Shown here piece by piece: positions 10,088 through 22,699 of a DNA stretch of 64,000 nucleotides. The notes below the pieces were generated by a model. It was not told where the DNA came from, searched no databases, and saw nothing but the letters and a program-made list of their open reading frames with translations. Source of the DNA: Berberis thunbergii (Eukaryota; Streptophyta; Magnoliopsida; Ranunculales; Berberidaceae); contig QNQO01005810.1 in NCBI GenBank assembly GCA_003290165.1, positions 1 to 64,000 on the forward strand, in the 5' to 3' direction. Made by a program: the position numbers and the translations under genes. Each line of letters begins with the position of its first letter. Position 1 is the stretch's first letter.

Positions 10088-12369
10088 CCTTTGCAGATTT
10101 GTTAGCTCTTATTTATGGTCTTTCCTTAATCTCTTTGTATTTGTTTCACCCAGGAAGGCATCTTTGTTCTTGCTTTGTATTTGGATAGGTTCAAATTTAA
10201 CTCGTTCTACTCATTTTTATCCTATTTGGCATTGTTTCCTTTATTTGTTCATTAGTTTTTGGTTTCTTGAAGTGGTTGATCTTGATGTAAACATCAATTT
10301 TTTGTTTGATAGTTTTTTAAACTATTTCTCTTTTCAGTTTTCACTGTGTTTTGTATCCTACTCTTTTGGCTAATTATAATCATGGAATCGACTCCTAAGT
10401 TTGTACTTCAATTTTCATTAAATATTGGAAAAGGCAAATCCCTCATAGAATTAGAAACATTATGATATTACATATTTTCTTGTGATTTATCTTAGCAGAT
10501 ATACTTTCAAAGGGAAAGCTCAATATTTGCATTTCAAATCAACTTCTAAAATAGTCATTTCATAAACTAAAGCCTAGTTATTCTTACAAATGAACCCATG
10601 CAATTAAGCCTTACAAATCATAATTTTTTGTTTATAAATATTTTCCTCAAGAAGCCATGGATCTTTTGTCTTTGATTTCTTTCTCTATTTGCAAATAACA
10701 TGGTGCAAAAAATTAATAGTATATGAAAACTTAGTTATTGATGTCATATGATCTCACAACTGCAAATTTTGGTAAATCACCAATTATTGTGGCACTCTTG
10801 GTATTGAGACAGCTCACGAGCAAATAGTGCATAAAACTTCGGTCACTACCCAATCGAATGAAGTTGATGAGTAGATTCTTAACTACATTAGCAGTTAAAT
10901 GGCCTTGAATTAAGCATTGGTGGCATAATAACAAAAACAGGGAATGTTTTGGCTTTTAAATCCACACCTCACAAAACCATTCATGTTATAATTTTGACCT
11001 GTTGTGACATTGATGATTGTGATGCTTCTGATGGTCCTGATGCAAAAAGATAATTAATTATTAATAAACCTTGTTTTTTTTTTCAATTTGTCTACATAAA
11101 GTTCAAATGGATCTCGGAGTTCAAATGTTCCCATCTTACGAGATAAAGGACGGATACTGATCAGGCATTCATTTCAGTCCTACACCGGTTGATCAAGTTA
11201 CTTTTGTTCCTTATCCGGTGATTACTCTATCTACTCAATTGTTCCCGTACTTAATTTGGAATATCAATCTTGGTGTATTTTTTTTGCAAGTGTAGATGTA
11301 TTGATAGCATAGAAACAGATTATGCTGCAAGAATTTATGTTCAGTGGAGATAGTTGTTTCAACTACTTTGCTTCTGGAATTAACTTCCGTGTTACCATTT
11401 TCAGTATGGGTTGAACTCTTTCCCACAACTACAGAGGATGGGTGCACTTTCTTCTGCAGAATGCATATCCTCATTCAGAAAAAAGTTGACCTTATCAGGG
11501 ATACTTTATTTGTGTGTATCCCATTTTCCTTTCAAAAATCTCATAAGCACCTCAATAGTCATTTTCTCAACAGTTCATGCATTATTTTGTATCTGAAATT
11601 TCCTTTCAACCGAATAGTAAAATTAAAAGATGTAATATGTAACATTTCTTTAAATGTGCTTTGCATCTGAATAATACCATTTCCAAATATTCTGCCTAGG
11701 TGATATTTTATCACTCAAGGTAACAACTTTTTCGATGGGGGCACTGACTTATATGTATTATCTAATGACTTGAATAGTTGCCATGATTTATTTGCTTCTG
11801 AGCCTATTCTTATGTAAGTGTAGGGTTACTTTATGTTACAGCACGAGACATTTAAGTTGATCATCATGTTATTGAAAAGTAAAAGCATGCCACTTCACAT
11901 GGAGTCTGACGGAGTTTGCAAATCAATGGCTAGAAACAACTAGATTTCGATTCAAATATCTCAAACGAAGAAAATGTTGTCGGTTTCTCAGTGAATAAGC
12001 AGTTGCAGGCAATTGAAGTGACTTATTTAATTGGGCGAACTTTGTAATTGATGTTGTCGAATTGACAAGGAAACATTTTATACCCACGCCTTGTAGGTTG
12101 TATTTATTTTATGTATATTGATTGTCATCCCATACTTCACATTGTTGTATATTGGTAGGTGGGGCATTTTTATGCCCCTGACTTGTTGGTATTGTTATTT
12201 GATTTTAGTCGATTGAATAAAATAATTTTAATTTTATTATTCATTTCAGATTTATAAAATTATTGTTGTTAACATTATTATTTATTTTACTATGTACATT
12301 ATTGTTTGTTAATTAATTATTAATATTCATTAATTTAGATTATTATTATATCATTGCATTTTAATATAT
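10088..12369. other. Intergenic DNA without recognisable genes
   Basis: AT-rich sequence. The open frames seen (for example 10047-10373 and 11344-11670 on +) are hydrophobic, low-complexity translations of T-rich DNA with no family features. One short perfect inverted repeat, GGGGCAT..ATGCCCC, lies near 12172-12189. Nothing else is supported. Confidence 0.5.
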
Positions 12370-12521
12370 TGGGATAACATTCACAAGTGCTATGTTGTAA
12401 TAGCATTTTCATAGTGCTGTGTCAAAAAGATAACATGGGCTACTATGACTTGCACTAAATGCTATAGTACCTCTTTCATAGCATTCTTGCAATGCCATAA
12501 AAGGCCAATTTTGTTGTAGTG
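12370..12521 (-). mobile_element. Orphan end of a CACTA-type transposon
   Basis: The - strand from 12521 begins CACTACAACAAAATTGGCC, a CACTA-type terminus, and is followed by short subterminal repeats in both directions (variants of TGCTATG/CATAGCA at 12395-12490). I could not find a matching opposite terminus in the window, so the element is truncated or its other end has diverged. Confidence 0.6.
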
Positions 12522-12639
12522 ATCTAACCAAACACGCCCTCAAAAGCATCAATAAAACTGTCCTAAAACAAAATGATAGACACTCAAACTCAAAAAAGGA
12601 AAACCCTCGTACATTTTATGAGTCAACAAATTTTAGGTA

Positions 12640-14552
12640 AAATTTCCATAGATAAGTTACCACAAATGGAAGCTTCTTTATTAAAACAACCCTTAAGAAA
12701 CTTGAAGCCAACAAAAGCTTATTTGAAAATACAATCAGATAAACCTACATGATTACCCAAAGACAAAGACAACCAAAGACAAAGACAACTTGTTGCTAAA
12801 ATTAGCTATAAAATGAGCGCAAGTCAAAGGCACTACAAAACAACCCCGAATGAATGCAATACAAATCTCAAGATATGCAAACGGAAAAAAATCCAGTACA
12901 ATCCAGTAAAAAACTGTTAACAGAACAACAGTTTCAATTGAGTCTCAAAATATTTAATTTGATGAGAAAGTTTTTCATATGTGACAATCTTTGCACTTAT
13001 ATTTCAAATGAAGATAAAACATAGTGCAAAAGAGAAGTTGCCTGACAAAGTTTCAAGACAATATAATTATACAATACACACTTACCAAATCAACTCACAC
13101 CAGTAAATGGTTGATAGTTCTAATTTAGTCTCCAAAAACTGCCAAGCGATTAACCAAGGGGAATTCGATGGGGAATGAGGATATCCAATCCTTGAATAAT
13201 CAACATGATAATTAACTAATAGGTTTTCATTGCTAAATTAGATCCTAACTTTATACAAAATGTTTTGAACTCCAAATAAGCTATGCTTTCGGGTGAGCAT
13301 CTGTCGGCCATTGAGAAAACACATAACTTTTTGAGATAATCATCCATTCAATATGCATGTTGTATGTCATAATGCCAAGCAATAAAATCCAACAAGAGTC
13401 ATTAATCAAAACTAATCAGTTTGATAAAAAAAACAAAACAAGACTGAAGAGAAGAAATATTGGAGGAAGAATTTTTAACTAACGAAACACAGAGAATCAT
13501 TGTGAATAAATGTAATCAGCATGCATGAACCATCTTGAATCTTGGCGGGCTTTCACAATGTGCGCTGATGTCTCATACCAAACTGATGGATGGGGGTTTT
13601 GACGATTATCTCCATCGATCATCCCTTCAAAAAGAAAGATATGGATTAACAATTCGATTTGATTCTTTCAAATGGACATTTTTTGTTATGGTTGTCAAGT
13701 TGCTTCATTGGTCAAAAATGTTTGATCTTGAATCTTGTAAAAAAAAAATTCACTGTGAAAGAGAGAAAGATTTTGAATATTCACCTGACTCACTGTGAAA
13801 CGTCAAGATACATCTGTAAAACCAAAAAAAAAAAAGTCTTACGTATTTCTTGACCTTGAGATGCATGGTTGTGCCATGTCTCATGATCATGCAATGAGAA
13901 TAGTTTCTCGCTTGTCATATTGATGATACTCATGGTTTGCAAGCTGAGAGCACATAAATATCCTCCATAGCTTTCATTTTGTCTAAGCGGGTTATCAAGC
14001 AATCACATCCGTGATTTACTTTTATGTAACTCCAAGAGCTAATTCCGCAGAACTCACATCCTTTGTTGTTTTGTTTTCTCCCTTGAATAAACATTTAACT
14101 TCGGGTGGAGGACTCAGGAGTGCTATAAAACCACTCCTCATGTCTACACAATATGAATTTTGTTTCCCCATGGAGTCTCATTATTTATAGAACCACTGCT
14201 TGGTACTTGTTTTTTTTTTTTTTTTATCAAGCTTGGTCACACAAGGCTAGCCCCTGCCCTTGTTCAAGATGACAATTCTGAAACCTCAATCATTACAACA
14301 TTACGCTAACTCTAAAAGGTTTGCCAAAAATATTTTGGCCCTAATGAAACCTAAAAATTTCCCTCTTTAATTATGAATGATACATAAAGCTACAAAAAAA
14401 AAATTTATGCCAAAACAAGATAAAAATTAAAAACCAAAAAAATTAACGATTGCAAATTTGAAAGATAGGTGATTAGATACTTTTGATTTTCATCTACGAC
14501 ACCTGCCAAAATTATGGATCACAGACACTTGAGCTTCTTTCTTGACCAATTA
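12640..14552. repeat. Diverged copy of the unclassified AT-rich repeat family
   Basis: Blocks here resemble sequence elsewhere in the window: 12700-12850 resembles 35430-35590, 13320-13500 resembles 55650-55800, and 13840-14100 resembles 29210-29380. No long coding frame is present. The order of blocks is similar to the other copies, which points to one old repeat family rather than chance AT-richness. Confidence 0.6.
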
Positions 14553-17218
14553 TGTCACGCCCCGATTTTCGAGAAAAACGAAATCCTAAAATCCATGTAG
14601 GATTATCCGTTTCCCCAAAACTCGGGACGTGAAATTTCATAACAACAGAAACATTTAGCAGCAATGACAAAAATATATTTCAGAAAATAGGAACAAACTA
14701 AAAATTAAAACAAAACTCTAACCAGGAAAAACTGATGTTGCTAGCCCCACTAACGGAACTCCCGTAACGCTGCTCAAAAGTCTCTAAACCTGAAAAGCTA
14801 ATCGGCTACATTCCCAAAGGAATGTACCCAAGAAGCAAAAGCTCACTTGGGTCAACAATAAAGCTGGTGTGAGAAATCTTCATCCCAAAATCAATAAAAT
14901 TGCACGTGATAAACATCAAGCTAAACACAAACAATACACAAACATACCAACACGTAGTTCCTCAACGAGGGAAAAGTGTGATGCAAGAAAACACAGTTCC
15001 AAGAATTTAGTTCCTCATCGAGGCCATCATATCATCATCCCAATTAAGTAAAAATGCATTTACTTATACTTACCCTATAGGAGTTGACTATAGCAAGTTT
15101 GACCTGCAGAAAGATTAGTGGACTTGCCATCCTGCATGAAAAGGATTAGAAACCAATATAAACGTAATCTATTCATTTTTATTTGAATTTGTTTCATCTT
15201 TTAACGGATTGATCACTTAGACGATACCACATTCACACCACCTCCGTGCCGAACATACATGCCCGTATGCCTCTCTCATATGAAGGAGGACTACTCCGTC
15301 ATCCATGCCTAAGTGGGGACATCACATACATGCATGCATCCCGGATACCCCTAACTATATGAGTACCAAAAGCTACTCTTGGGCTATCAGTATGCATAAA
15401 CTCACGTCACATTTTTGACGGATAAATATCAAAGCCTATCTTAGGCATAACAATTCACCTCATTTCCGCAAGACTAACCCGAAGGTTATTTTAGTTTCTC
15501 TAGTAAGAAATGGGTGCCCCAACTTCGCAAAACAACCCGCAGGTTATTTAGTTTCTCTATTAAGAGAGGGAAAATAATAAACAAAAGAGGTGTGGTAGTT
15601 CTAAGTGATACAAGTCCAAGTGGTTTATATTTTCAGAAATCAAGGTTTACCAATATAATTTATTTTTGATAATTCAGAATTTCTCCACAATGACCTTTTG
15701 TCATACATAAGTCGATTCACAATCGTATCCATCAACATTTTTGGGAAAAACATAGCATATTCATTAATCATGCTCTATAACAACATGGCAATCAAGTCAC
15801 TCTTTGATTCAAATATCCAAATTCTTCATAATGCATAAACAAGTCAATATGCACAATAATACAAATCTCCAAATTTATCACAATGCATCAATATTCATCA
15901 ACCATTCACATCCCAAACATCACTATTAACTTAGAGTATGCAAAACATAGTTCTGAGCTAATAACTGTAGTTTAACCAAGTCAAACAAATCCATATCTAA
16001 TAGCCTTTCTTAAACACTGATTTCTGTGTGAGCTAACTTAGCTTACAGTGCCTTAATAAGAAATATGACATTCAATTAAGCAAAACATAATACAATTGAG
16101 TTCTGCTTCTGATAAACTCCATGAAATGTCACTATTGAGAACCCCACACTTGAATTATATTATCTAGTTATACTTCCTAATAAACCAAAAATACAAACTA
16201 TTCAAATGTATTACAAGTAATTTCCATAGTATTCTTTCCTGTCTTTAACAAAAGCCTTGAACCTAAATTTCCCTTAATAAGTATAACTTCACCCTTGTTT
16301 GTGTACAAATGCACATAATAGAAACAAAATAGAAGAAGAGCAACCAGTTTCGCCACTAATCAAACCCAAACCCAAAATCAAAATCCAAAAACTATACCTA
16401 AACTCACTAATAATTATCTGCAGTTTCAAACCCACCAATCCAATTTCCTCTTGCTCTACTAAATCTTGTCCTGAAGTACCCAAACAATGCCTGAAACAAT
16501 AAGCTAGCATGGTTTGCCAAACTATGTCAGACCTAACTAAGAAGGGGGAAAATACCCTTTTCAAACAACTATCCAAAAGCCAAATCTTGCAATCTCCAAA
16601 AAGACAATTTCAACACAAATATGAAAGTGCATGACAATCATGGGTGAACACTAACTTACACCAAAGCAACCGGCCTCATTCGACTCCAGACAATATTTTT
16701 CTTTACATCAAATGCAACTCAAGACAACCTAAGGCAAACCTTAAACAACTATGTTCCCATCCCAAAACTGTCAAACAAATAACCTTGCCAACAACACCGA
16801 AATGAAAAAGCTGTCCTAACCGGATAGCTTGACCAATCATCACTCAAATGTACATAACTCTCACGTTAGAACCCCAAATTGCATACCATTTGGGGAAAAG
16901 GAAATTAGACACCAAGAGGTTTGTAACCATATAAGGCATACCCCATGATTATGTCTATAACAATACAGATTTTACAAACAAAGCAGGCCATCTGTCAACT
17001 TTCAGCTTATTTACCTATTGTCACTAAAATGAGTATATCTTCCTATACAAAACTCAGATTATGATATCGTAAAATCCTTTAAAAACTAGACTCAAACAGA
17101 AAACTTTTGGTATATAGCATGATACTGTACTTACTCAAAACCGCAATCAAAACCCTTGTAGAAACCTACACAAAATCAGTTCAACTACAAGACGCCTGCT
17201 TAATGACGGGGCGTGACA
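14553..17218. mobile_element. 2.67-kb element with TGTCACGCCCCG inverted ends (probable solo LTR or LARD-like)
   Basis: The segment starts TGTCACGCCCCG and ends with the exact reverse complement, CGGGGCGTGACA. TG...CA ends with short GC-rich inverted repeats are common in LTRs of plant Ty3/Gypsy chromoviruses. No gag or pol sequence lies inside. The interior has spaced short repeats (GTTCCTCAACGAGG and GTTCCTCATCGAGG near 14957 and 15010; AACCCGAAGGTTATT and AACCCGCAGGTTATT near 15476 and 15533). A clear 5-bp target duplication is not seen (AATTA left, ACAAA right), so an old solo LTR with decayed flanks or a non-autonomous element are both possible. Confidence 0.6.
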
Positions 17219-18456
17219 ACAAAGTTGTCTTCACATTATGGAACAACTTGGTTGATCCTTTAATCATATCTGGGAGGATTTGTATCAGCAAAATTATGGA
17301 TATTATGACTACACATAACTACCAATACGATACTGAATGTCCATAAGTAAGTTCCAATTTGAATCTTTCTCCTAATAACAAATCGTAACCCTTCTTGCCT
17401 AGTTTATTACCTCATGAAAGACCATAAACGAATTCAGAAGTAACTTCAGTGAAATTGCTAAGGAAATTCCTAGACAAGTCCAAGGGAAACTGGAAAAAAT
17501 GCCTTACGCACACCCAAATACTAGCTAAGATCCCCACATTTGTGGCCTCCTCTAGCACATCACTCCTAACAAAAATAATATACTTCCAGGAACATAACAT
17601 CCTCATGTGCACACATCAGATACGAGAGAGTAAAATCTCCCACTCTAAATCTACACCACACTATGACCCCAAGTTCCAAACCAAAGCATTACATGATACC
17701 CAATCCATTCATAATGTTCAACTAAAATCCATAAGGTATTATGTCTTGGACCAATGACCAAAATTACACGATACCCAATCCATTCAAAATGCCATGTCAT
17801 CATGCGTCTAACAGTTACTATTGCAGAGCCAAGTAAGTACATTCGTACAATCTGTCCCCCCCCCCCCAACTCACATTTACTCAATTTGCAGAGCCAGACA
17901 CTTGCTAATTTTTCACTCCTCAGGAAATTCTACAATCATAATCGCAAATTACACAGAAACAACTATCAACCCGAATTGATAGAGTGTTTGAATAAACTCT
18001 AATGTGTCCAGATTGTCCCGAATTGATAGAGTGTTTGAAATCATGAAAATAATTACTGAATAAACTCAATTTGAATAAACAATTTGAGTGATGTTTCGAG
18101 TGTTTGAATAAACTCTAATGTGTCCCTGATTCTGCTAATTATGTAATTAAAAATAAAATAAATTATCTTTGTGAAATTTAGGAGTGTTACAAATCATGAA
18201 CGACCTTCAACATTTCTTTCCACAATAGTACCTCCTCTAATTTAGATTATTGAATTTGCAATCCTAGATCTAACAAATAACTACGACAAATTAGATTAAA
18301 TGGAAAATCTTACAATCAACAAAATTTTATAAACAGAACAATAACCAAAGACAACAACAATATCAATGATAGTAATCCTAGTACGTATTAGTCAACATTC
18401 AAATCATTTAGAACTTAAACACATTGATAGAGTTGATACCTTGCTAAGGTGTTGTA
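17219..18456. other. Intergenic DNA with short local repeats
   Basis: No gene is seen. GATACCCAATCCATTCA occurs at about 17697 and 17773. CGAATTGATAGAGTGTTTGA occurs at about 17973 and 18020, and GAGTGTTTGAATAAACTC followed by TAATGTGTCC at about 17982 and 18100. There is a C-run near 17860-17868. The 3' part (18190-18450) resembles 19380-19680 and belongs to the unclassified repeat family. Confidence 0.5.
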
Positions 18457-18464
18457 GTTCTAGC

Positions 18465-19119
18465 CAGTGTTCTAAAAATCGCTAGGCGCTGGGCGGGCGG
18501 CGAGCAGGTGCCTAGCGCCCAGGGGCCTAGGCGGTTGCCTAGGCGATCTTAGGTTTTGTATTATAATTTTAATAATTTACAAAAGATAAGCATAATACAT
18601 TATCAATTACATCCAATTTAATGCCAATATACATATGCAAAATTTAAAAATATGAAAAAATTAACAATCGTGAACAAAATTTATTAAAACTCAAATGACT
18701 GAAGTTGGTCATGATGTGTACTTTATATAAATTTGAATTTGTGTACTCGTTTATTTTTCTTCAAATTGCATGAATAACCTCAGTTATATTTGATAAAATC
18801 TACATTAGTAAAATTGGTACTGGTAGATCCTTTGAGAATTTCATTAAGTAATCATCCTTTGCTACATTTAGACATATATTGAATAAAAAATAATTAAATA
18901 ATTTATTTCTAAGAAAAATAGGAAAAAAAAATAAAATAAGAACATAATCAGCCTTATTAAAAAAAAAATCGCCCAGATCGCCTAGACCCTGCCTAGAGTC
19001 TGCCTAAACCCGACCCAGACTGCCCAGAACCGCCCAGATTGCCCGCCCAGCCATTAATCTGGGCGGTTTTCCACCTTCTATTGCCTAGGCGGCCGCCTAG
19101 GCCGATTTTTAGAACACTG
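18465..19119. mobile_element. hAT-type MITE with CAGTGTTCTAAAAATCG termini
   Basis: The ends are CAGTGTTCTAAAAATCG and its exact inverse, CGATTTTTAGAACACTG. A perfect 8-bp target duplication, GTTCTAGC, flanks them (18457-18464 and 19120-19127). The 655-bp body has GC-rich subterminal arms full of CCTAGGCG-like units around an AT-rich, coding-free core. An 8-bp duplication and a CAG terminus are hAT hallmarks. It is non-autonomous. Confidence 0.9.
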
Positions 19120-19127
19120 GTTCTAGC

Positions 19128-19914
19128 AAGTGTTCTATTGCATCTCTTTTGCAAATGATTCACCATCTCCGTCTTTTAATGTAGCCTAAAATTTTGCGTC
19201 AAACTCAAGGCTATTACATGAAGTTTCAAAATGAAATGCAAACACTAAAATCACAAAATGCAATTAGATAATAATGTAAATGCACAAAATGCAAAAAGGG
19301 GAAAACAATAAAAAAAGATAAGCAATTTGATAATTTCATATTTTAAGGTAAATGCGTTCTTTTGTTCTTCTTATCCACCAATCGTTCACTAAGGAATTCG
19401 TCATCTCTTTCCACTCTAGAACCTCCCCTGATTGGGATAACAACAATCTGAAATTATACATCTAATAAAGATAATTACAAAACAAGAGTTTAGATGAAAA
19501 CCATAAATCAACAAAAACTATGAACAAAGGAATAATAACTAAATAAAAGAGCAATAACAATATGAATATAATCATAGTATAACTTATGTGAATAATATAC
19601 AAGTTGAACTTACTGATTGTTTAGGAAATTTCTCTTACCAAGCGTCTGCCACCTCCTAAGCTCCTGCTTTGTTTGGGCAACCTTTAACAAATCCACCGCC
19701 AGGAGACACTCTCATGATAATCCTCTAACTTTGGATGAACTCCAGAGTGCTATAAAACTACCCCAAGGCTTCTGCCTGCATGGTGTCTAACTCCATTACT
19801 ATCGAATACCGACCGTTGTCGAGTACCTTGACTTTTGTCATGTTTGGCCCAGCGTCGTGCTTACACTGTCGTTCAAGCTGACTATTCCCAAACATCAATT
19901 ACTACTAGACTTTG
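19128..19914. repeat. Copy of the unclassified AT-rich repeat family
   Basis: The block at 19330-19420 (CTTATCCACCAAT followed by CATCTCTTTCCAC) closely matches 30440-30510, and 19730-19760 (AGTGCTATAAAAC) matches 14120-14135. No coding frame was seen. Confidence 0.5.
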
Positions 19915-19922
19915 CTAGCTAC

Positions 19923-20326
19923 TAGGGTTGAAAACTGAACTGTCGGTTCGGTTTTTCACCTAAACCGTGAACAAAATCGACTTAGGTCGGTTTTAAAATT
20001 TTCAAACCGAAATCGAACCGACCATTAATAAAACCGATCCGAAACCAAATCGATTCTAATTTATGCAAACCGTAAGCGAACCGACTAAAATTGAACCAAA
20101 ACCGAACCGACGGACTATTTTAAACATATTATATTATTTATATATAAAATATATATTATTTATTATATATATTCGGTCGATTCAGTTTGGTCGGTTAAAA
20201 TCACATAGAAACCGAAAATCGAACCGACCACTTCAGTTTTGAATTTTTTAAAACCGAAACCAATCCGAACCGAATTAATTTGTTCGGTCGATTTAGTTGT
20301 TTTGATCGGTTTTTTGTTCAGCCCTA
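19923..20326. mobile_element. hAT-like short element with TAGGG termini and CGGTT-rich interior
   Basis: The element runs from TAGGGTTGAA to TTCAGCCCTA with a perfect 8-bp target duplication, CTAGCTAC (19915-19922 and 20327-20334). The 404-bp interior is built from many short repeats of CGGTTCGGTT, AAACCGAA and ACCGAC on both strands, so it can fold on itself around an AT-rich centre. No coding capacity. The duplication length and termini favour a hAT-derived MITE. Confidence 0.85.
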
Positions 20327-20334
20327 CTAGCTAC

Positions 20335-20784
20335 CAACTCAAGTATACCCTCAAAAGGTTTACCAAACTATTTTCAGCTCTAATAAGGCCTAAAAATTTC
20401 CCAAAAAGTAATAATATATCATACTCTTTAATTGGGAATGTTACATAAAGCTACAAAACTGAAATGAAATGTAAAAGTAGGTAAAAAAAAAAAAGGCAAC
20501 GCCTACTTCACACCACCATATCCTCTTTCTCACACCACCCATGTGTTTTTTTTTTACTTTCTCGCACCACAAATAAATATGGTAAAACCTGAAAAGAAAC
20601 AAAAACAAAACGTAAAAATGCAAAACCCTTTCAAAAAATGCTAAAAATGTCTCTCTCTCTCAATCTCTCACACTCCTTGCCGCGTGTTAATCCAAACTCG
20701 GCGACCAAACTTCACTTCCTTGCAAGGTTCGTTATCCTCCTCTTCCCTATCTCTTTCTCTTTGCAAAACTCCAAAATCGCAATG
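20335..20784. other. Intergenic DNA upstream of the MULE-OTU remnant
   Basis: AT-rich sequence with a (CT)n tract near 20650-20665. A short frame from 20647 (about 50 codons) reads through it but has no recognisable features. The left terminus of the MULE-OTU element should lie in or before this stretch; I could not identify it. Confidence 0.4.
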
Positions 20785-21061
20785 GGAAATTGCAAGTGAC
20801 ATGCGGAACGCATAATCATCATCAATCAGAGTCACTTATTGGTTATTCGTTTGCTGAAATTTGAATGTAAAGGAGATGATTTATGTGCATAATATGGCGA
20901 AGTCTGGTGTGAGCCATCGCAACATCTTGTCTCAGCTGAAAGAGAAGTATCCGAATAATATCTCGACTTTGAAGCATATTTACAATGTATTGTGTCGACT
21001 AAAAGTACTCGAATAAAGAGGCAAGATGGCTATGCAACATACTCTAGAGTTGTTGAGATGG

Positions 21062-21066
21062 CACAA
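21062..21066. repeat. Target-site duplication CACAA of the solo LTR (left; right copy 22700-22704)
   Basis: CACAA directly precedes the LTR and is repeated exactly after it, the 5-bp signature of LTR-retrotransposon integration. It also shows that transposase sequence on both sides was once continuous. Confidence 0.9.
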
Positions 21067-22699
21067 TGATAGGGGCATAATTATGTTATTTTTAGTACCA
21101 TATTTCTATATGTATTATTAGCTATTATTTGTTAATTATGGTACTAATTGCTATTTTTATGTTTGTGTAGGTTTCCAGTTACAATACTTTAAAATAGAAG
21201 CAAATTGGCAATTTAGGAATACTAATTGCACAAGGACTTCACACAAGCAAGGAAACCACACCAGCAAGGAAACCACAAAAAGAAGAAAACAAGAATAAAA
21301 AGGGGACATACCTGGCTTGGAGAAAAAAACCACCCATCGAGCAATAGCATTGATCCACTGCCTCCATCATCTCCTTTTCTTCCCTGATAATCCTTGCACA
21401 AACCCTAGCCGCAGCCATCGTCCTGATCGCATCCATCTACCGCCAGTAACCGCCCTCATCCACAGCCGCAGACCACCACCGTCGAACCCCATTCATCTTC
21501 TCCTCCTTAAAACCACAATCCTTTCTTCCATCCTCTCGCCACAGTTTCTCTCGCTGTCCCTGATTGTCGCCACCCATCGCCACCTCGCCAAACCCTAGCC
21601 ACCGTCTCAGTCCCTCGTCCTTCCCTCTTCGTCCCTTCTTCCCATTCTCAGCCTCGTCATCTCCTTCTCATCAGACCTTATCGCGAAGAGGGAGGAGCAG
21701 AAAGACTGGTGAAGCGATTGCGAAGGAGCAATTCGCGTGAGGAAGGAAGGAAGATATTTTGCGCTATTCGCACCACAGTTCCATTCAGTACCACCATGGA
21801 TCAGTGTTTTGTTTTCATCTCTAAACATCCATTTCTCTTTATTTTAGTTTGATTATTGATTATGGATTACTGTTTGAATATAATTAATATGTCTAGCTAA
21901 ACTCTTCTTAGTTAGGGGTGGATTCGAAGCCCCGAACATGTGCTTTATAAATTAGTTGAATTTAATCTTCCTTGTTATTAGTGATTGTGTTTAGCTTAAC
22001 TGCTTTATAGAAAACTTTTCTTTGTATGTTTGTTAAGGTGGCCAACTTAGTAAGCATGCTAGGATTTGGGGCTAAAGTATAGGAGAGTTTCATTTACTTG
22101 TTATAATCCTGTATTCACAAGTAGTAAATACCAAAGAACGTTGGTAAGGTTAAGTCAAAACCTAGGCAAGAACAAGATGCTGATCATACTTGTGATTGCC
22201 TAGTCAGTGTTCATATTTTCCACAAAACTTAATGATCTTAGATTGTTATTTAACTTGCGATTCCTGTTTAGATAGCATGATAAGAATAGTTTGAAAGCGA
22301 CGCTTAGTTTAATTCAACGAACTTGGGAAAATAATAAGATTAATGCAGTGCGGTCACGGTTAGTCTTGAGCATTGTCTCTCACGAGTTAGCAAGTGATTA
22401 TTGAAGATTAATTTATAAGCATATGTTTGGTGTGTGGAGATAAACCCTTAGCTAATTTCTCATATTTGCCATCTCTTTAGTTTATTATCTTTACATTAAT
22501 TTTCGTAGTTATTTTCATAATTTAATTTAGAAAATCCAATCCCACTTTATTTAATTAATTAGGTTGTTAATTGTCTTTTAATTATTATTAGTGTAATTAA
22601 CAAACCCTCTAATCCCCGGTCTAGAACGATCCCTACTTATTCTATACTACAAATCACAAAGCAGGGTATTAAGTTGTGTGCTATTAAAATAGCGCATCA
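21067..22699 (+). mobile_element. Solo LTR, Athila-like family (copy 1)
   Basis: It begins TGATAGGGGCATAATTATG and ends AAATAGCGCATCA, the same ends as the LTRs of the Athila-like element at 38214-49065, with which it is alignable throughout (1,633 bp). No internal retroviral region is attached and the 5-bp duplications lie at its own edges, so unequal recombination between two LTRs most likely left it behind. The CT-rich central part gives long open frames that are not genes. Confidence 0.93.

Noticed and set aside
11344..11670. 108-codon ORF on +
   Set aside because: Hydrophobic low-complexity translation of T-rich DNA with no motif and no gene context.
12172..12189. GGGGCATTTTTATGCCCC hairpin as a terminator
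   Set aside because: Rho-independent termination does not apply to nuclear plant genes, and no transcription unit ends there.
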